A stretch of 64,000 nt of DNA from Distichodus sexfasciatus (GCA_032718565.1 JAVGVS010000043.1:509042-573041); one strand, 5' to 3'; counted from the first letter of the stretch, positions 10,843 to 22,227 are shown. A program made the numbers and translations. Notes: generated by a model not told the origin, from the sequence alone.

Positions 10843-11889
10843 ATATTTTAAAAAATCGCAGGTATGCCCAGTCTAAACATTCTTCACGAGGATGGCGAGG
10901 ACAGGAATTACTTGATATAAAGCGAACAACAGTAATTTCTCTTAAACTTGTTCTTAAGAAAGCGAAATTCTTTCAAAAGCACACTATTATACAATTAAAG
11001 AACTGAACAAAATCCTGACGTTGTGAACAAACTATATGCTAGAAAATCTGTTCTCCAGTACAGACTTGTTCGCTAATATGAAACAAAAATGAAAATCAGA
11101 ATCTTCATCGAAACTACGTCAGAGAAATTTCGTAAGAACAGTTGGTGAATGAGGCCCTTTGTTTTACCATGAACAGTGTAACTGTGACAGCAATTCTTTA
11201 CATATTCTTTTAAATATCAACCGTTTTAACACCTATTTGACCACAAGACTGGCCTCGGTCAAGTCACTGTCCTACTTTCTTGTTACTAATGAATTTATCA
11301 TTAATGCTTTATCATTAATAGATAATAATGACCGCAATTCTGTCGAGCAACATGAGTGAATCAAGACCAACTCATGTTGCCAGTAGACCTGTTTCCTGTT
11401 GACAGAGGAAAAACACACAGTTTGATCCATTCCTCATAACAGAAAGCTCACTGACCCATTTAGATACAAAAGATTATGAGCACGTTGGTTATGAGAGACC
11501 GTTGAAGCTTTTAAGTCATAAAAAGCTGCTACTGCTATTTGGGGCTTCTCCCAGCCGACACGTACAGTAAATAAGGAGTAAATACTGTCAACCGTTTATC
11601 TCCGTCACTCGGCCTTTGCGTAATCGTGATCGGGGTTGTGCTTGTCTAGTCGCATCATAACCACTCTATTCGTAAAGAGTGTTTCGTGAAAAGATTTCTA
11701 ATGAAAATTTCAATAGTATTTCATACTAAGTTTCATCTAGTGTACTGTTATGTCCCCGTTTATTGCTTTAACTGGCAATAACCCCTAATGGTTTGTCTTC
11801 AACCTCTACAGTACAAACCCACGCTCTTGTAGATGTTCACTGTGTAGTAAATATTTACGCTTTACAATATGATGTTTTGTCAATTTATG

Positions 11890-12263
11890 GGATTTATTCA
11901 ATGTAGGTGGGCTTATATCTAATATATCGATGTATTCCCGCTTGTTCCATGCGGTGGTAAATGACTATATTGTGACCATCTAGTATAAATCCTAACGTTA
12001 TTGTTAAACAGACAGCATGTACTGCTGAAGTTTCGCTAAAACGCCGCCGCCACGTTTGAAAGGGGCGGTTGGCAGTTTGGGGCGGGTGTAGGCGTTTCGT
12101 CCGCGAATCCTATTGGCCGATGGCTCCTGGTTTTGTGATTGACTGCACGCTACAGAAAGTTTATATAGAAAAACCAAAGATGACGGAAGAAATGTATATT
12201 GTGTATCGCTATATAGCTTAAAAATATCGCAATATTATTTTTATGCCATATCGCCCAGCCCTA
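11890..12263. mobile_element. Right-hand part of a hAT-type MITE
   Basis: Ends ATGCCATATCGCCCAGCCCTA, the complement of the TAGGGCTGGGCGATAT terminus common in fish hAT-like elements. No matching left end was found upstream, so the element is truncated or its start has decayed. Confidence 0.45.
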
Positions 12264-12822
12264 ATTCAACGTCTACTGATATCACAAAGTCTGTTGTGAA
12301 ATGATTTCGATATGATTCAGTACAGCGGCCAGTGACAATATCTTTTGCTGATTTAACACCATCACGTTCACTCGTCTCAAATCAAAAAAAAAAGCAACTA
12401 AAATATCATTTGACATTTTGTTTCCTGAGCTTCAGCCCACTGTAGCCTGTGTTAATGTGCTTGATAAAAGTTGTAAAGAAACCAGCGGCAGTTTCTGCAC
12501 TTCTGCACCCAGTTCCGCTGAACAGTGACGCTAATTAAAGCTCGGCCATTAAGATTGTTACTGGAGATAATGACAAGTAAACAGATATAAGAGACTACTT
12601 CTGCCCTCTTTTATTATTTCATTTTATCTTTGGGTTGTAAACTCTTCTAATAAGGACACTTCCTTGTTATACAGGAGATTCACTGGAAAAAGGACACAAA
12701 TATTCTGTAATAGCTCTCACTAGGACGAAGCAATCAGACCAAGCAATGTGCAACTAAAGCATATGGAGCTCCATGACTAAAAAAATGTCGGAGAAAATGG
12801 AAATCGCTTTTGACACCGCCAT

Positions 12823-12957
12823 GAACCAGCCGTGTACCTGGACGTTTCTGACCAGTTCGTGAATCAACCGGATGATCGCGAGTTAACGGAAGGTTACTTC
12901 CAGCAAGACGGAGCAACGTTTCACACACCGGCAAGGAGCAGGGCGGAACTCCCTTGA
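12823..12957 (+). pseudogene. DDE transposase remnant
   Basis: An open stretch ending at TGA 12955-12957 reads ...YLDVSDQFVNQ...ELTEGYFQQDGATFHT. The FQQDGATxH core is typical of the second catalytic Asp region of eukaryotic IS630/mariner-like DDE transposases. About 44 codons survive and the flanks are not open. Exact family uncertain. Confidence 0.55.
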
Positions 12958-13243
12958 CAACAGGTGATTTCCGCAGAGGCTTTGGCCACCACGGGTCATC
13001 GATCTGACGACACCACCACCACTTCCGGGAATAAAGCCTCCACCATCATAACAAAAAAATACATAATATGTGTATCAATGTTTTCTTTTTGGCTTGATGC
13101 TACGGGCTTGCTGATCACAGAATCGATGTAGATGGATGTATCGTTACACCTCTAATATCCCTAGACCTCTTGTTCTCTCAGTGACACTGGATTTGAGGTG
13201 TTTGCTCTCTGACTCTGCCATGTCGCCTCCCTTTGTCGGTCAC

Positions 13244-13320
13244 CAGTTCTCCGAACTGCCTGCTCTCCCAGCTGTCCACCAAATGCAGCTACCAGCAGCA
13301 CGCCTGACAGGCGGCCCAGC
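13244..13320 (-). CDS. ulk1: ulk1 coding exon 20 (mTORC1-site region, altered)
   Basis: Residues 639-665: R|LGRLSGVLLVAAFGGQLGEQ, aligned to human GRSFSTSRLTDLLLKAAFG. With the in-frame acceptor gtccccag the SFSTS stretch, which contains the mammalian mTORC1 target Ser757/758, is absent. An alternative acceptor 8 nt upstream (ccccaag, exon start 13328) would retain a Ser but breaks the frame. Donor ACTG|gtgacc. Confidence 0.75.
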
Positions 13321-13444
13321 CTGGGGACCTTGGGGCAACAAAACAGTGAGCCGTAACCCCCAAAAAAAAAAAGAGAGATACAGAGCACTTTCATGTCATG
13401 TGCACTGGAAAGCCCATCCAAAATACCAAACCCACAGCATGTAC

Positions 13445-13608
13445 CTTCCAAAAGCCTTGGCTTCCTCAGTGTGGCATCCAGGAGGTAGGTTGTGTTCCCC
13501 CTGGCACTGCTCCGTTGGTGACGATGGGAAACCAAGCCCGTTGGGTCAGAACGCGCTACCATGTTTGGGAGAACTGGGGGGCTTAGGGAACTCGAACGGG
13601 GGCATAGC
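13445..13608 (-). pseudogene. ulk1: ulk1 coding exon 19 with in-frame TGA
   Basis: Starts AMPPFEFPKPPSSP (human AVPSFDFPKTPSS) and ends TEEAKAFGR (human EDPKGPFGR), both ends in the same frame, 164 nt with consistent phase. A TGA lies at 13546-13548 between them. Acceptor cctcag, donor GGAAG|gtacat. Paired small indels around 13540-13580 would equally explain the stop. Confidence 0.8.
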
Positions 13609-13732
13609 CTGAGGGAAGGGACAGGAAAGGAATATTTATTGATGCTGGATATTTGAAACGGGTCGATTTTCTTTTTCCCCATGTACAAAGCAAAAAAATA
13701 TACACAGAGAAAAAGATAACGCTAGTGCATAC

Positions 13733-13974
13733 CCTGGAAGGGGAGCCGAGGATGGTGGGTAAGGGGCTGCGCTGCATCAGTTCGCTGAGCCTTGGAGAGG
13801 AATGTAGTGGCCTGAGGGCCATCGTGCCTCCCTGCGGGGCCACCATCGGGTCCGAGTGCTGCTTTTTGATGGTCTGCCTGCAGCTCAAGGCGCTCTCTCC
13901 AGGAGGTAAAGTGGAGACGCGAGCTCAACTCTGTTGCTGGAGCCGGGGCTTGCTCTCGGGGTGCTGCTGAAATG
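13733..13974 (-). pseudogene. ulk1: ulk1 coding exon 18 with in-frame TGA
   Basis: A strong acceptor with a pyrimidine tract (tctttctctctcctcc, then ttttctgcag) gives a phase-consistent 242-nt exon. Its distal part reads KKQHSDPMVAPQGGTMALRP ... LSELMQRSPLPTILGSPSR, matching human LPDFLQRNPLPPILGSPTK. The proximal part reads FQQHPESKPRLQQQS, then TGA at 13925-13927. A second acceptor (tttcag, start 13966) opens a frame with SSRLH, resembling the human RLHSAPNLS AMPK-site motif, but then ends out of phase. Donor AGG|gtatgc. Confidence 0.75.
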
Positions 13975-16813
13975 CTGCAGAAAATGGAGGAGAGAGAAAG
14001 ATACACAGAGGGATAATGTAAGAAAAGTCCTGGGTTTGGGGGGCGCTGCTAAGGTTAAAAAAAAAAAAAAAGAGAAAAGAGTATGACACAGACCGGAGGG
14101 GAGATGAATTATGAAACAGCGGGTGAAGGGGAAGCTCGGGGCATGAGGACGTTACGGCGCCAGCGATGCCGCCCAATAAAAAAACTGCGATTGTGCAAGC
14201 AAGCAGGCACGGAGAGACACGATACGATAGTTATACAGCCTCTGCAAGATGCTAGGTTAAGAACAGACGCCAGGTCTATGGTAGAACCGAAAGAACGGTG
14301 ACACATGAAATTCGTCAAAAAATGCTAAAAAATAAAATCGACTAGTGAAACTTTAACACCGCTATAGGTTTAAACATTAACACAAAAAGCCAGCGATGTT
14401 GGCACAAAGAAGAAAAGAACTGGTCTCCGCGTCGTTTTTTCTACTTGCGCAACAACGCACACGCTGCAAAAATCAGTGATGGTGTTTTTTTCTTTTTTTT
14501 TTTTCCCATGACGTGATTCCAAAATTATTTGTAGGTATGCACGTGAATGAATTATTGGCCGATGCCGATATCCGATAATTTCACGTTTCCATTTGTCGAT
14601 ACCGATCAATGAGGAAGGCAGAATCGAGTGCGTAAAGACAAGACATTTTGCTCTTCAAAGTTCCATTGTGCATTTCGAGTGTAGTGCACAACATCTGAAG
14701 AAAAAGTCACTTCCTGCCCTATATAGGATACCAAGTCAAATAGGGCGCGTGTGACACTCATGCACTACCTAGTGCGAGAGAGCTGTTGAGCTACAACCCC
14801 AGCTAGTTCCTAGTTCTATATGTACTACCACATAAAAAAGTATGATAAGAGCACCTTAGTCCGTATAAAATCCTATCTCGACTTTTGGACGCCATAATAA
14901 GTTAGAGATGTTGTAATTACATAAAGGCCTCTCATAATTATGAGACGTTGTCTTGAAATCGCAAAATAGCAACTACAAGATAAGGCGCATTCATTTTTTA
15001 ATGAAGCCATCCCAACATGCCCTAGGCGCACTTGAAGCCGGCGCTGATCATGCCATGCATGTAAACACGCTTCAAAATGATTGTGCAACAGCTGTGAGCG
15101 AGGCCTCAGGGAGCGATTTAAGACCGCTTCGTAATCTTGACGACGAGTTCAAAACGCCTCCGGTTATGAAGGCCCGGCTTCACAGAATGGTTCAGCAGCC
15201 TAGGACGGTGCTGGGGGTCCGCAACCCGATCGATCTTAAAGATGTCAACCACCTAAATATTTAATCGAACGACCTTTTATATCCTTCTAATACCGGCACC
15301 GTCATCTTATCTTACCATACGCCACCATTCAGGTAAGAGCGGGCGCCATACTTTTTCAAGACCTTTCATCGTGCGGCACATCCGAGCAGGAGCTTTCAGC
15401 CGCAAAAAAGGACTCAACGCCAACAGTGGTGTGGCAGCAATGACGAACATTTGCCGGGATGACCGTCAGCACTTCAGAGGCGGCGGTTACAAAATCACTT
15501 TGACCACCGCCCAAATGAACATGTTAAGACCCGTCAGTAGAACTCCACTCATCTGCATCTTGCATGGTTTCAACCTCAAATTCTTTGCTTATCCATGAGG
15601 TTCACATACTTTTGCCACACACACATAAAATATATCGCATCATTTTCCTAAGTAAATAAATAATCAAGTATAATATCTTTGTCTCTGCTTTCTTCAATTG
15701 CCTCTTCTTTCATCTACTTTTTAGGACGCTCAGAAAGTCTGATGATGTTTAAGTCATATTGATGGTGAAATTCAGGGGATGTACCGACGATTGCTAGCTG
15801 CCAGATACCGGGCCGACACTACACGTGACAGTGTTTTTCAAACCAATTCACAGATGCGATTATTTGCAGCACAGCCACACGCTACAAGATTCAGGCAGCT
15901 GCCTCACATGTATCACTTAACGGAGGCGCTTTTCATCTATTTGAATGGGTGACAACGTATGGCGCATTTAAATGAATTTGTGGTGAGTATGATACCAAAC
16001 ATCAACGGGCCAAAACTAGAGCGCCAAGAAAATGGCTTGTCAAAGAAAAAAAAATCACATGTAACTCAAAGTCATCAAGAATGAGAGATCTGAGAAAGTT
16101 AACAAAATTAAGAATTGAGTGCTGCTGTGATAATATTAAGTATGTAACTGTATTTTTCCTCTCAATGTGTTAAATGTCCTCACGCCAGCATAGTAGATGA
16201 CCGACGAGCGGCTTTTTTGCTCGAGTGAGATTTCTGTGCGCGGTTTGAAAGGGGGCCAAAATACACAATGCGTTACTTTTCGGACGTCGAGTTACCGGAG
16301 TTGTTACATTTTACATTTTACGAGCTACATTTATTTGCTTAAAATTTGTAAAGAAAATTATGAAAAATAAATAAATTATATTATAATTATATTAAATATT
16401 ATATTAAAGAAAATTAGGTTTTTGTTTGTATTTGCTGTAGAGCTGCCACTATTATATGTCACTATTATAAAAGTAACTAGTAAACAGGGAAAGTAACTAC
16501 CGCGTTACATTAAAAAAGTGGAAACCCATTTTTTTGTGTCGATGTCGTCGACTACTCGCAGTAGCTCCAATTTTCTGTTATCTGGGGAAAAAAATCGGTA
16601 TCGGAAAAATCAGCATCGGCCGATCACACTTACAAAAAAATCGGCAATCGGAATCGGCCAAGAAAATTGCAATCGGTGCATCCCTAGCAGAAACATATAA
16701 AAAGGGCTTCACAAACATTCAAGCAGCACTGTAGACGAAATTTTGAGGGAGAGATAGAGATGAGAACGCACAGTTGGTGAATTATGATTACTGCCCCAGA
16801 AAGTATTTCTCAC
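13975..16813 (-). other. ulk1 intron 17
   Basis: 2.8 kb. It contains a family B hAT MITE fragment (about 14531-14900) and a separate hAT-type right end, GCAATCGGTGCATCCCTA, at about 16590-16687. Between 14900 and 16500 there are short open stretches on the plus strand but no recognisable protein. An exon matching human VGTIPERPGW would be expected here and was not found. Confidence 0.5.
14531..14900. mobile_element. hAT-type MITE family B, left-end fragment
   Basis: Begins TAGGTATGCACGTGAATG, then TTGGCCGATGCCGATATCCG, and shares the CACTTCCTGCCCTATATAGG and GAGCTACAACCCCAG blocks with 3254-4613 and 22228-23016. The right half is missing or diverged. It preserves the empty site for the family C insertion. 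Confidence 0.6.
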
Positions 16814-16956
16814 CCTGAGGGGACAGCTGAAAGGTCTTGGCACCCCCTAAGGACAGCCGGCGGGAAGCGAGACCGGTAGTGTGGTGAGGGGGAGAGGGAC
16901 CGGCCCTCCCGAAGCTCAGAGGACTGCCACTGTTGCAGCGCCGCATCGGTCCGCAC
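16814..16956 (-). CDS. ulk1: ulk1 coding exon 17
   Basis: Residues 456-504: CGPMRRCNSGSPLSFGRAGP ... LASRRLSLGGAKTFQLSPQ, matching human AIRRSGSTSPLGFARASPSP ... ARKMSLGGGRPYTPSPQ in the Ser/Pro-rich spacer. Acceptor tgtgtag, donor CAGG|gtgaga. Clean. Confidence 0.92.
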
Positions 16957-17190
16957 CTACACAACACACACACAAATCACTCAGGAGATTCAGCGAATTC
17001 TTTCCTAACTGCAATATTTATTTACACCAAGTTTCGAAACACTGCTTCTATAAACATAACATAAACAAAACGTGGTATTACAGATGTGATGAAAAAAATG
17101 TCAGGGCTATAAGTTTATAAGTCAGAATTAAGGTAGAATATTAAAATAACCCTGATTTTTGTTTAGAAGATGCGGAAAAAAGTAAAAATG

Positions 17191-17580
17191 AGTGAATGTC
17201 ATTGTGAACGCATCACAGCACAGCACACAGTGCACCACAGCGAAATGTGACCTCTGCATTCTACCCATCCGTGAAGGAGCAGTGGGCAGCTAACATGGGC
17301 ACTACCCGGGGCGCAGTGCTTGGGGACGGTGCCTTGACCCCAAATTGTGGGATTGCTGATTCAAATCCCACCCTAGCTCCCCTCCCCGGGGGCAGTTGGT
17401 ATTGTAATGATCAGGGAGTCAGCCCCGTGATCTGAGTGTTGCTGGTTCAAATCCTGGACCGGTAAAGGTGCAACTCAGGTACTCATGAGAACTGCTTCCT
17501 GGGTGCTGCCAAAAAGCTGTAAACTGCTTCTACGTTGGGATGAACGGCGTGCTGTGTTCACAATGACAAATAATGACTCA
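17191..17580. mobile_element. Two SINE-1 copies head to head
   Basis: 17191-17341 is minus oriented (ATTGTGAACGCATCACAGCA ... GGGGACGGTGCC). 17389-17580 is plus oriented (GGGGCAGTTGGTATTG ... GTGTTCACAATGACAAATAA). The tRNA-like heads face each other across about 50 bp, so the region can fold back on itself. Confidence 0.65.
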
Positions 17581-17947
17581 CTTAATTCTTCACTTCACTT
17601 AAATTCACTTAGCTGTTAAACTAAGAGCTGCCGAATTAATGTTAAGCTCCCGTCGGGAACGTGCCAACCACAAGAAAAGTAACAGTGAATAGGGAATTAC
17701 AATTAGAATTTTTTGACCTGTGAAGGAGGGCTCTAGTTGGGCTATTGACAAGAAATGCAATAGCCCCGGTCTTCTCAATGAGATGAAATTTCTAAGTCAT
17801 GAACAGTGTCCTTACGACAAAAACTGTGGAAGGAATTAAAGGAACAAAAACTGGGAAGAAGAGGAAAAAATGAAGAGAACAAGTGACGGCCACCACAAGC
17901 CTAAGTCCTAAATAAAAGTTCCTAAATAAAGTTTTGTTTGCCAATAT

Positions 17948-18584
17948 TTGACCCTCCACGGCAAAACCAGTCGCTTCTCTCAAATTTTCAAAAAATTGAG
18001 TTATTATTGAGTTATGTTTTCCTGAAAGGGCATAAATCAAGCTTCAAAACGATACCTGCATCGAATGAATCAAACGACATATGACTGAGATATCAACATT
18101 CAATGGAGTCGGGTTTCTCCTGTCACACCAAGTGAGAAACGGAGAAATCTGCCTTTGAAGTTGACCATCGACGTAGTACTCACAGACGCTTGGTGCGGTC
18201 GCGGCTACGTTTGCATTTACGGTAGCCTATGCTGCATTCACAGCCACACGGATAGCCTACCTGCGTTAGGTTAACTGAACTCGGAGACGGACATATCTTC
18301 ACGCTAGTCAACCAGTGGATTTACCGTAAATATTGAAGTAGAGCGGTCAAAACAGAAACTTTTAACATTCTGCTGGAATTGAATTCCTCACCTCAAGAAA
18401 GTCACGTTTTTAGGATGGAAAGGGTAAGTTTTTCAGCAAAATTTATTCACAGCAGTACAGTATAGACCTTTCACTGTTTCAAAACAAAACGCTAAAAACA
18501 GAAAATCCTAAATTTTACCCCACGCAATGTTTTTCTGGGAAACCTCCGTTGCGACAAGCGACTTGTTTCGCCGTGCAGAGTCAC
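17948..18584 (-). mobile_element. MITE family A, copy A4 (ulk1 intron 16)
   Basis: Reverse-oriented family A element. Target duplication ATAT at 17944-17947 and 18585-18588. The left end has the ACCCTCCACGG variant and the right end the CCGTGCAGAGT variant, so the two terminal repeats mismatch. Interior close to A5. Confidence 0.87.
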
Positions 18585-19623
18585 ATATCTCTCACTAGTG
18601 TTCGATGTGAAAATAATATGTTGCAATGTCCACAGGTCCTCTTGCAAGAACAAGTATTAGGCACGCAGAAATAAATGTCAGTTGGCATCCTATCACAGAA
18701 TGTCTGCATGTCCTAGGTGTCCTGTCACTGACCTTAGTCGTAGCAAAGGTTTATGTCTGTTCAGAATTTTTTAATCCTAAGACTGTTTTACAGATTTTTG
18801 CTCTTAAAAAGATACCCAAAATAAAATGTGTATTTCTCAGCAACCACAATGTCTATTTTTATGCGTTTGGTATCACTATAAAGGTAACACTTGTGAGATT
18901 ACTGTGGAATCAGCGTACATGTTACTGCGTCAGAATAAAGGAAGATGCAACACAGCAGAACATGAAAAAAAATCATGTTCGGCAAAAAAAAAAACATTAT
19001 TTGTGTAATCTGCGGAGTCTGGGCTTTCATATGATGTACGGTATGCATGGTTAGCCATAGTAGTATAGATTCTACGGCCGTATTTCTTCCACGTAGACCT
19101 ACGTAGTGTTCTTGTTCTTTGTTTATTTATGTGTTTGGTGTTGGAATTGTGTTATGTTTGGGTGGAATTTGTTTGAGATTTTTAGACGAGATTCCATCGG
19201 TGATGTTGATGTGCGGCATGCGTACGTTTGTTTACGTTTACCCACTATTTAAAGCCTTCCTGTTCTGCCCCCCGTACCGGGGACGATCGGGCTCAAGCAG
19301 TTAATAGTCTAAATTCTTTGGAAATAAAGAATATTAAAAAAATGAGGTCTTGTACTTCAGTAGACAGTATAATATTGCTATCCTACTTCAAAGTACCACC
19401 GCATACAACTTTCATGTTTGTAGTTTAATAAACTACTGTTACGCTCTAGGAAATACAAATAGCAAATTTAAGCACAGACCTAAACGCTGTAAGAACCTAC
19501 CAGTCGTCTTTGGCAGGCATTCGTCTGTAAAGGCGCGTTTATGGCCTTCGAAAGGACAAATGGCCAAAGGCACTGACGTGGTTAAAATGTGTGCCGTGCG
19601 TGTGTGTGTGTGTTTGTGCTGAC

Positions 19624-19749
19624 CGTGGAGAGCTGTCCAGGCCGGGGGAGTGCAGATTCTGCTCCATGCGCTGGTAATTGTGAATCTGAGTGGGAACTGG
19701 AATGGGTACAGACTGGCCATAGTTACTCACAGAGTATTCGGTGGGCCTG
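19624..19749 (-). CDS. ulk1: ulk1 coding exon 16 (tandem NAGNAG acceptor)
   Basis: Residues 414-456: RPTEYSVSNYGQSVPIPVPT, QIHNYQRMEQNLHSPG and LDSSP, matching human SVPIPVPTQVQNYQRIERNLQSP. The acceptor reads tctcag|cag|G, so the exon may begin at 19749 or 19746, adding or dropping one Ser. Donor CACG|gtcagc. Confidence 0.93.
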
Positions 19750-21052
19750 CTGAGAGACAGAGTGGGTGAGAAAGGAAGAGTGTGAATCAAGGGAACGAGG
19801 CAAAAGAACGAGCACAGAGAAGGTCAGACAAGGTAACTATCAAAGTCCGATTAATAAAAATCAAACGGCCATTCGAGACGCTGGTTTCGCCTGAAGCACT
19901 AACAGACGGAAGGGCGTTAAAACCCAAACGGAGGCCAGACAGCCGGGGGGACGATTTATGACCCGTGATTAACACATTGCAGATAGGCGCTGCCATTTCC
20001 TGACCCTGGACCAGCTCTGCAGCTTCTCAAACAGTGGTTAAGGTTAGGGTTGGAATGTCGAGGTTGGTCAGCAACAATAGAGCACGGATCAGCATTAGAG
20101 AGCAACACTTTGCAGTAAGGTTTTCAACACTGTTCGGTGCTGCGTCCAAAAATGAGTCCCACAGAGCCAAGAACACCACATTTAGGAAGGAAACAGACCA
20201 CTCTGAACCCTCATTTATCCCAATCCTGCCCTCTTATAAATAAAAGCTGCACCTCCTAACAGCTGACAACACCTTTTTAAAGCCAGCACAGTCCAAATAA
20301 CCCGCTGGCCAACACTGAGCTTGCACCGGGTCCCTGAATGTCAACGGAAAAGCTCCCTGCTGACTTCGGCAAAAACAAAGATCAGTATTGATGGGGGCGA
20401 CTGCGGAAACTCTACATTCTGCAAACCGGTCAGTGTTCAGAGTAGTGACTTCCTGTGTGCCGTTAGCACCTAAACAGATGTGCGTGACCTTCTTGCACAT
20501 AACCTTTGACAACATGATATTTAAAAACACCCGTCATCTATAGTTTTATGATTAGCAGTTTCACAAGCTATTCTTACTTTTCGTATCTTATGAAAGGCGC
20601 TGCAAACGCTCGCCACTGTAACTGAGAACGTTTCGGTTTCTCACGCAAAATGCAAGGACTCCTGTCCCTTCGTGCACAAGCAGAGCACAGGAAGCAAAGA
20701 CCTCTCATGCAATTTTCACTTTCATAGCACTGCAACTCTATATTCTTGCAGTGGATTGTATCTTCCTGAACACTGCTTTGTTGTTCTCTGTAAGTCTACA
20801 GACTCTCTGGGAAATAGACTTGCGAAACGTGATTGTAATCAGCATTTCAGACTTTGATGAAGTTATTTACCTTTACTCCATTTATCAGATGCACTTACTC
20901 AGAGAGATTTGCATTTCCTTATTATAAGTACAGTCTTTTGGCAATATGTGTGTCTGATTAATGCCGTAAATGTCAATAAGTGACGCAAATTCATCAGAAA
21001 CTGCAGATGAACTTGTCTTTTTGGAGCAACTTGAGGTTGGTTGGTAGTCAAG

Positions 21053-21530
21053 TACAGTACGGTGCAAAAGTTTTAGGCAGGTGTGAAAAAATGCTGTAAA
21101 CAAAGAACGCTTTCAGAAATATAAATAATGATTATTTTTATCAATTTACAAAATGCAAAGTGAGCAAACAAAAGAAAAATCTAAATCAAATCAATATTTG
21201 GTGTTACTACCTTTTGCCTTCAAACCAGCATCAGTTCTCATAGGTACACTTGCACAAAGTCAGGGATTTTGTAGGATTATAGGATTATAGATCTGTGGTT
21301 AGTTCTCCAAGATGTTTGGAACAACCTACCAGCCGAGTTCCTTCAAAAACTGTGTGCAAGTGTACCTAGAAGAATTGATGCTGTTTTGAAGGCAAAGGGT
21401 GGTCACACCAAATATTGATTTGATTTAGATTTCTCTTTTGTTCATTCACTGCATTTTGTTGATTGATGAAAGTAAATGATTAACACTTCCATTTTTGAAA
21501 GCATTCCTTGTTTACAGCATTTTTTTTATA
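21053..21530. mobile_element. Palindromic Tc1-derived MITE, copy 2
   Basis: Left end GTGCAAAAGTTTTAGGCAGG; the right arm ends in TGTTTACAGCATTTTTTT. Each arm carries the transposase C-terminus facing outward: on the minus strand LCASVPMRTDAGLKAKG with stop, on the plus strand the reading at 21323-21418. The arms are inverted copies of the same Tc1 3' end. Confidence 0.75.
21323..21418 (+). pseudogene. Tc1 transposase C-terminal fragment
   Basis: 31 codons and a TGA read NLPAEFLQKLCASVPRRIDA, then VLKAKGGHTKY. This is the usual C-terminus of fish Tc1-like transposases. There is no upstream catalytic domain; it is the arm of a MITE, not a working gene. Confidence 0.8.
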
Positions 21531-22227
21531 GTATCTTACAACTAGACTCCACCACCCACCATTTAGGTCTTAAAAATGTGTAAATCGTCCCTTTATGAAA
21601 ACAAACCTCAAGTTATAGTTCATCCGTGTTTTGAACCCCTAGGCTACGCACAAGTATGATGCACAGAACCGTAATGTAAATGTTTATGAACTCTAGCATC
21701 GGACAATTTCCAAAATTTAATTAAGCTACATGCCTATTAAATCATGACGTTATAACACATCAGCTGCATGTTTCTATACTACTTTTTTTTCCCCCAATAA
21801 GGTTTAAAGAACTTCCCCAAAAAGTAAACTTCAGTACGAAGCCTGGTACATTTCTCATAAACTTGTATGTCTCTCAAAACGAATGCAATACGCAAGAATT
21901 AAACTTTGCACAATCATTACTGGATGTGATGAACTCTTCAAATTTGTCTTTGCCAAAAAAGCATCCAGTCTCTCCTTTAATACCACTTTGCCATTTCATT
22001 TTCATTACAAGGAATTGGAAACCAATTTGAGCTTCGTTTCATTTTACAAGCTCAAAGTCAGCCTAGCAAACAACTTCTGCAAAGCCCTTTAGGCTTTTTC
22101 AGTGCATATTTCAGGAAAACAGTGTTTTACACAGAATTGACACCAACACTGAACAGGCAAAACACTGACTTGAATTAATCAGTGGCACTTTGTTTCATTT
22201 CTTTATGAATACTAAATACAAAAAATG

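Larger units (their letters stand above)
8936..13243 (-). other. ulk1 intron 20
   Basis: 4.3 kb. It holds a palindromic Tc1-derived element (9481-10842), a truncated hAT-type MITE end (about 11890-12263), a transposase remnant (12823-12957) and a possible GGCC...TTGGTGAATGAGGCC MITE end near 11140-11157. I recognise nothing in 9009-9480 or 11160-11890. Confidence 0.6.

Noticed and set aside
13546..13927. In-frame TGA codons in exons 18 and 19 as selenocysteine
   Set aside because: ULK kinases are not selenoproteins, no SECIS-like element was seen in the 3' region, and exon 22 shows frame errors of another kind. Error or decay is simpler.
14953..15598. Plus-strand open stretches at 14953-15264 and 15371-15598 as an antisense gene
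   Set aside because: No recognisable domain, codon pattern or splice signals; flanked by hAT fragments.
20034..20060. Telomere-like GGTTAGGGTT motif
   Set aside because: A single partial unit, not a tandem array.
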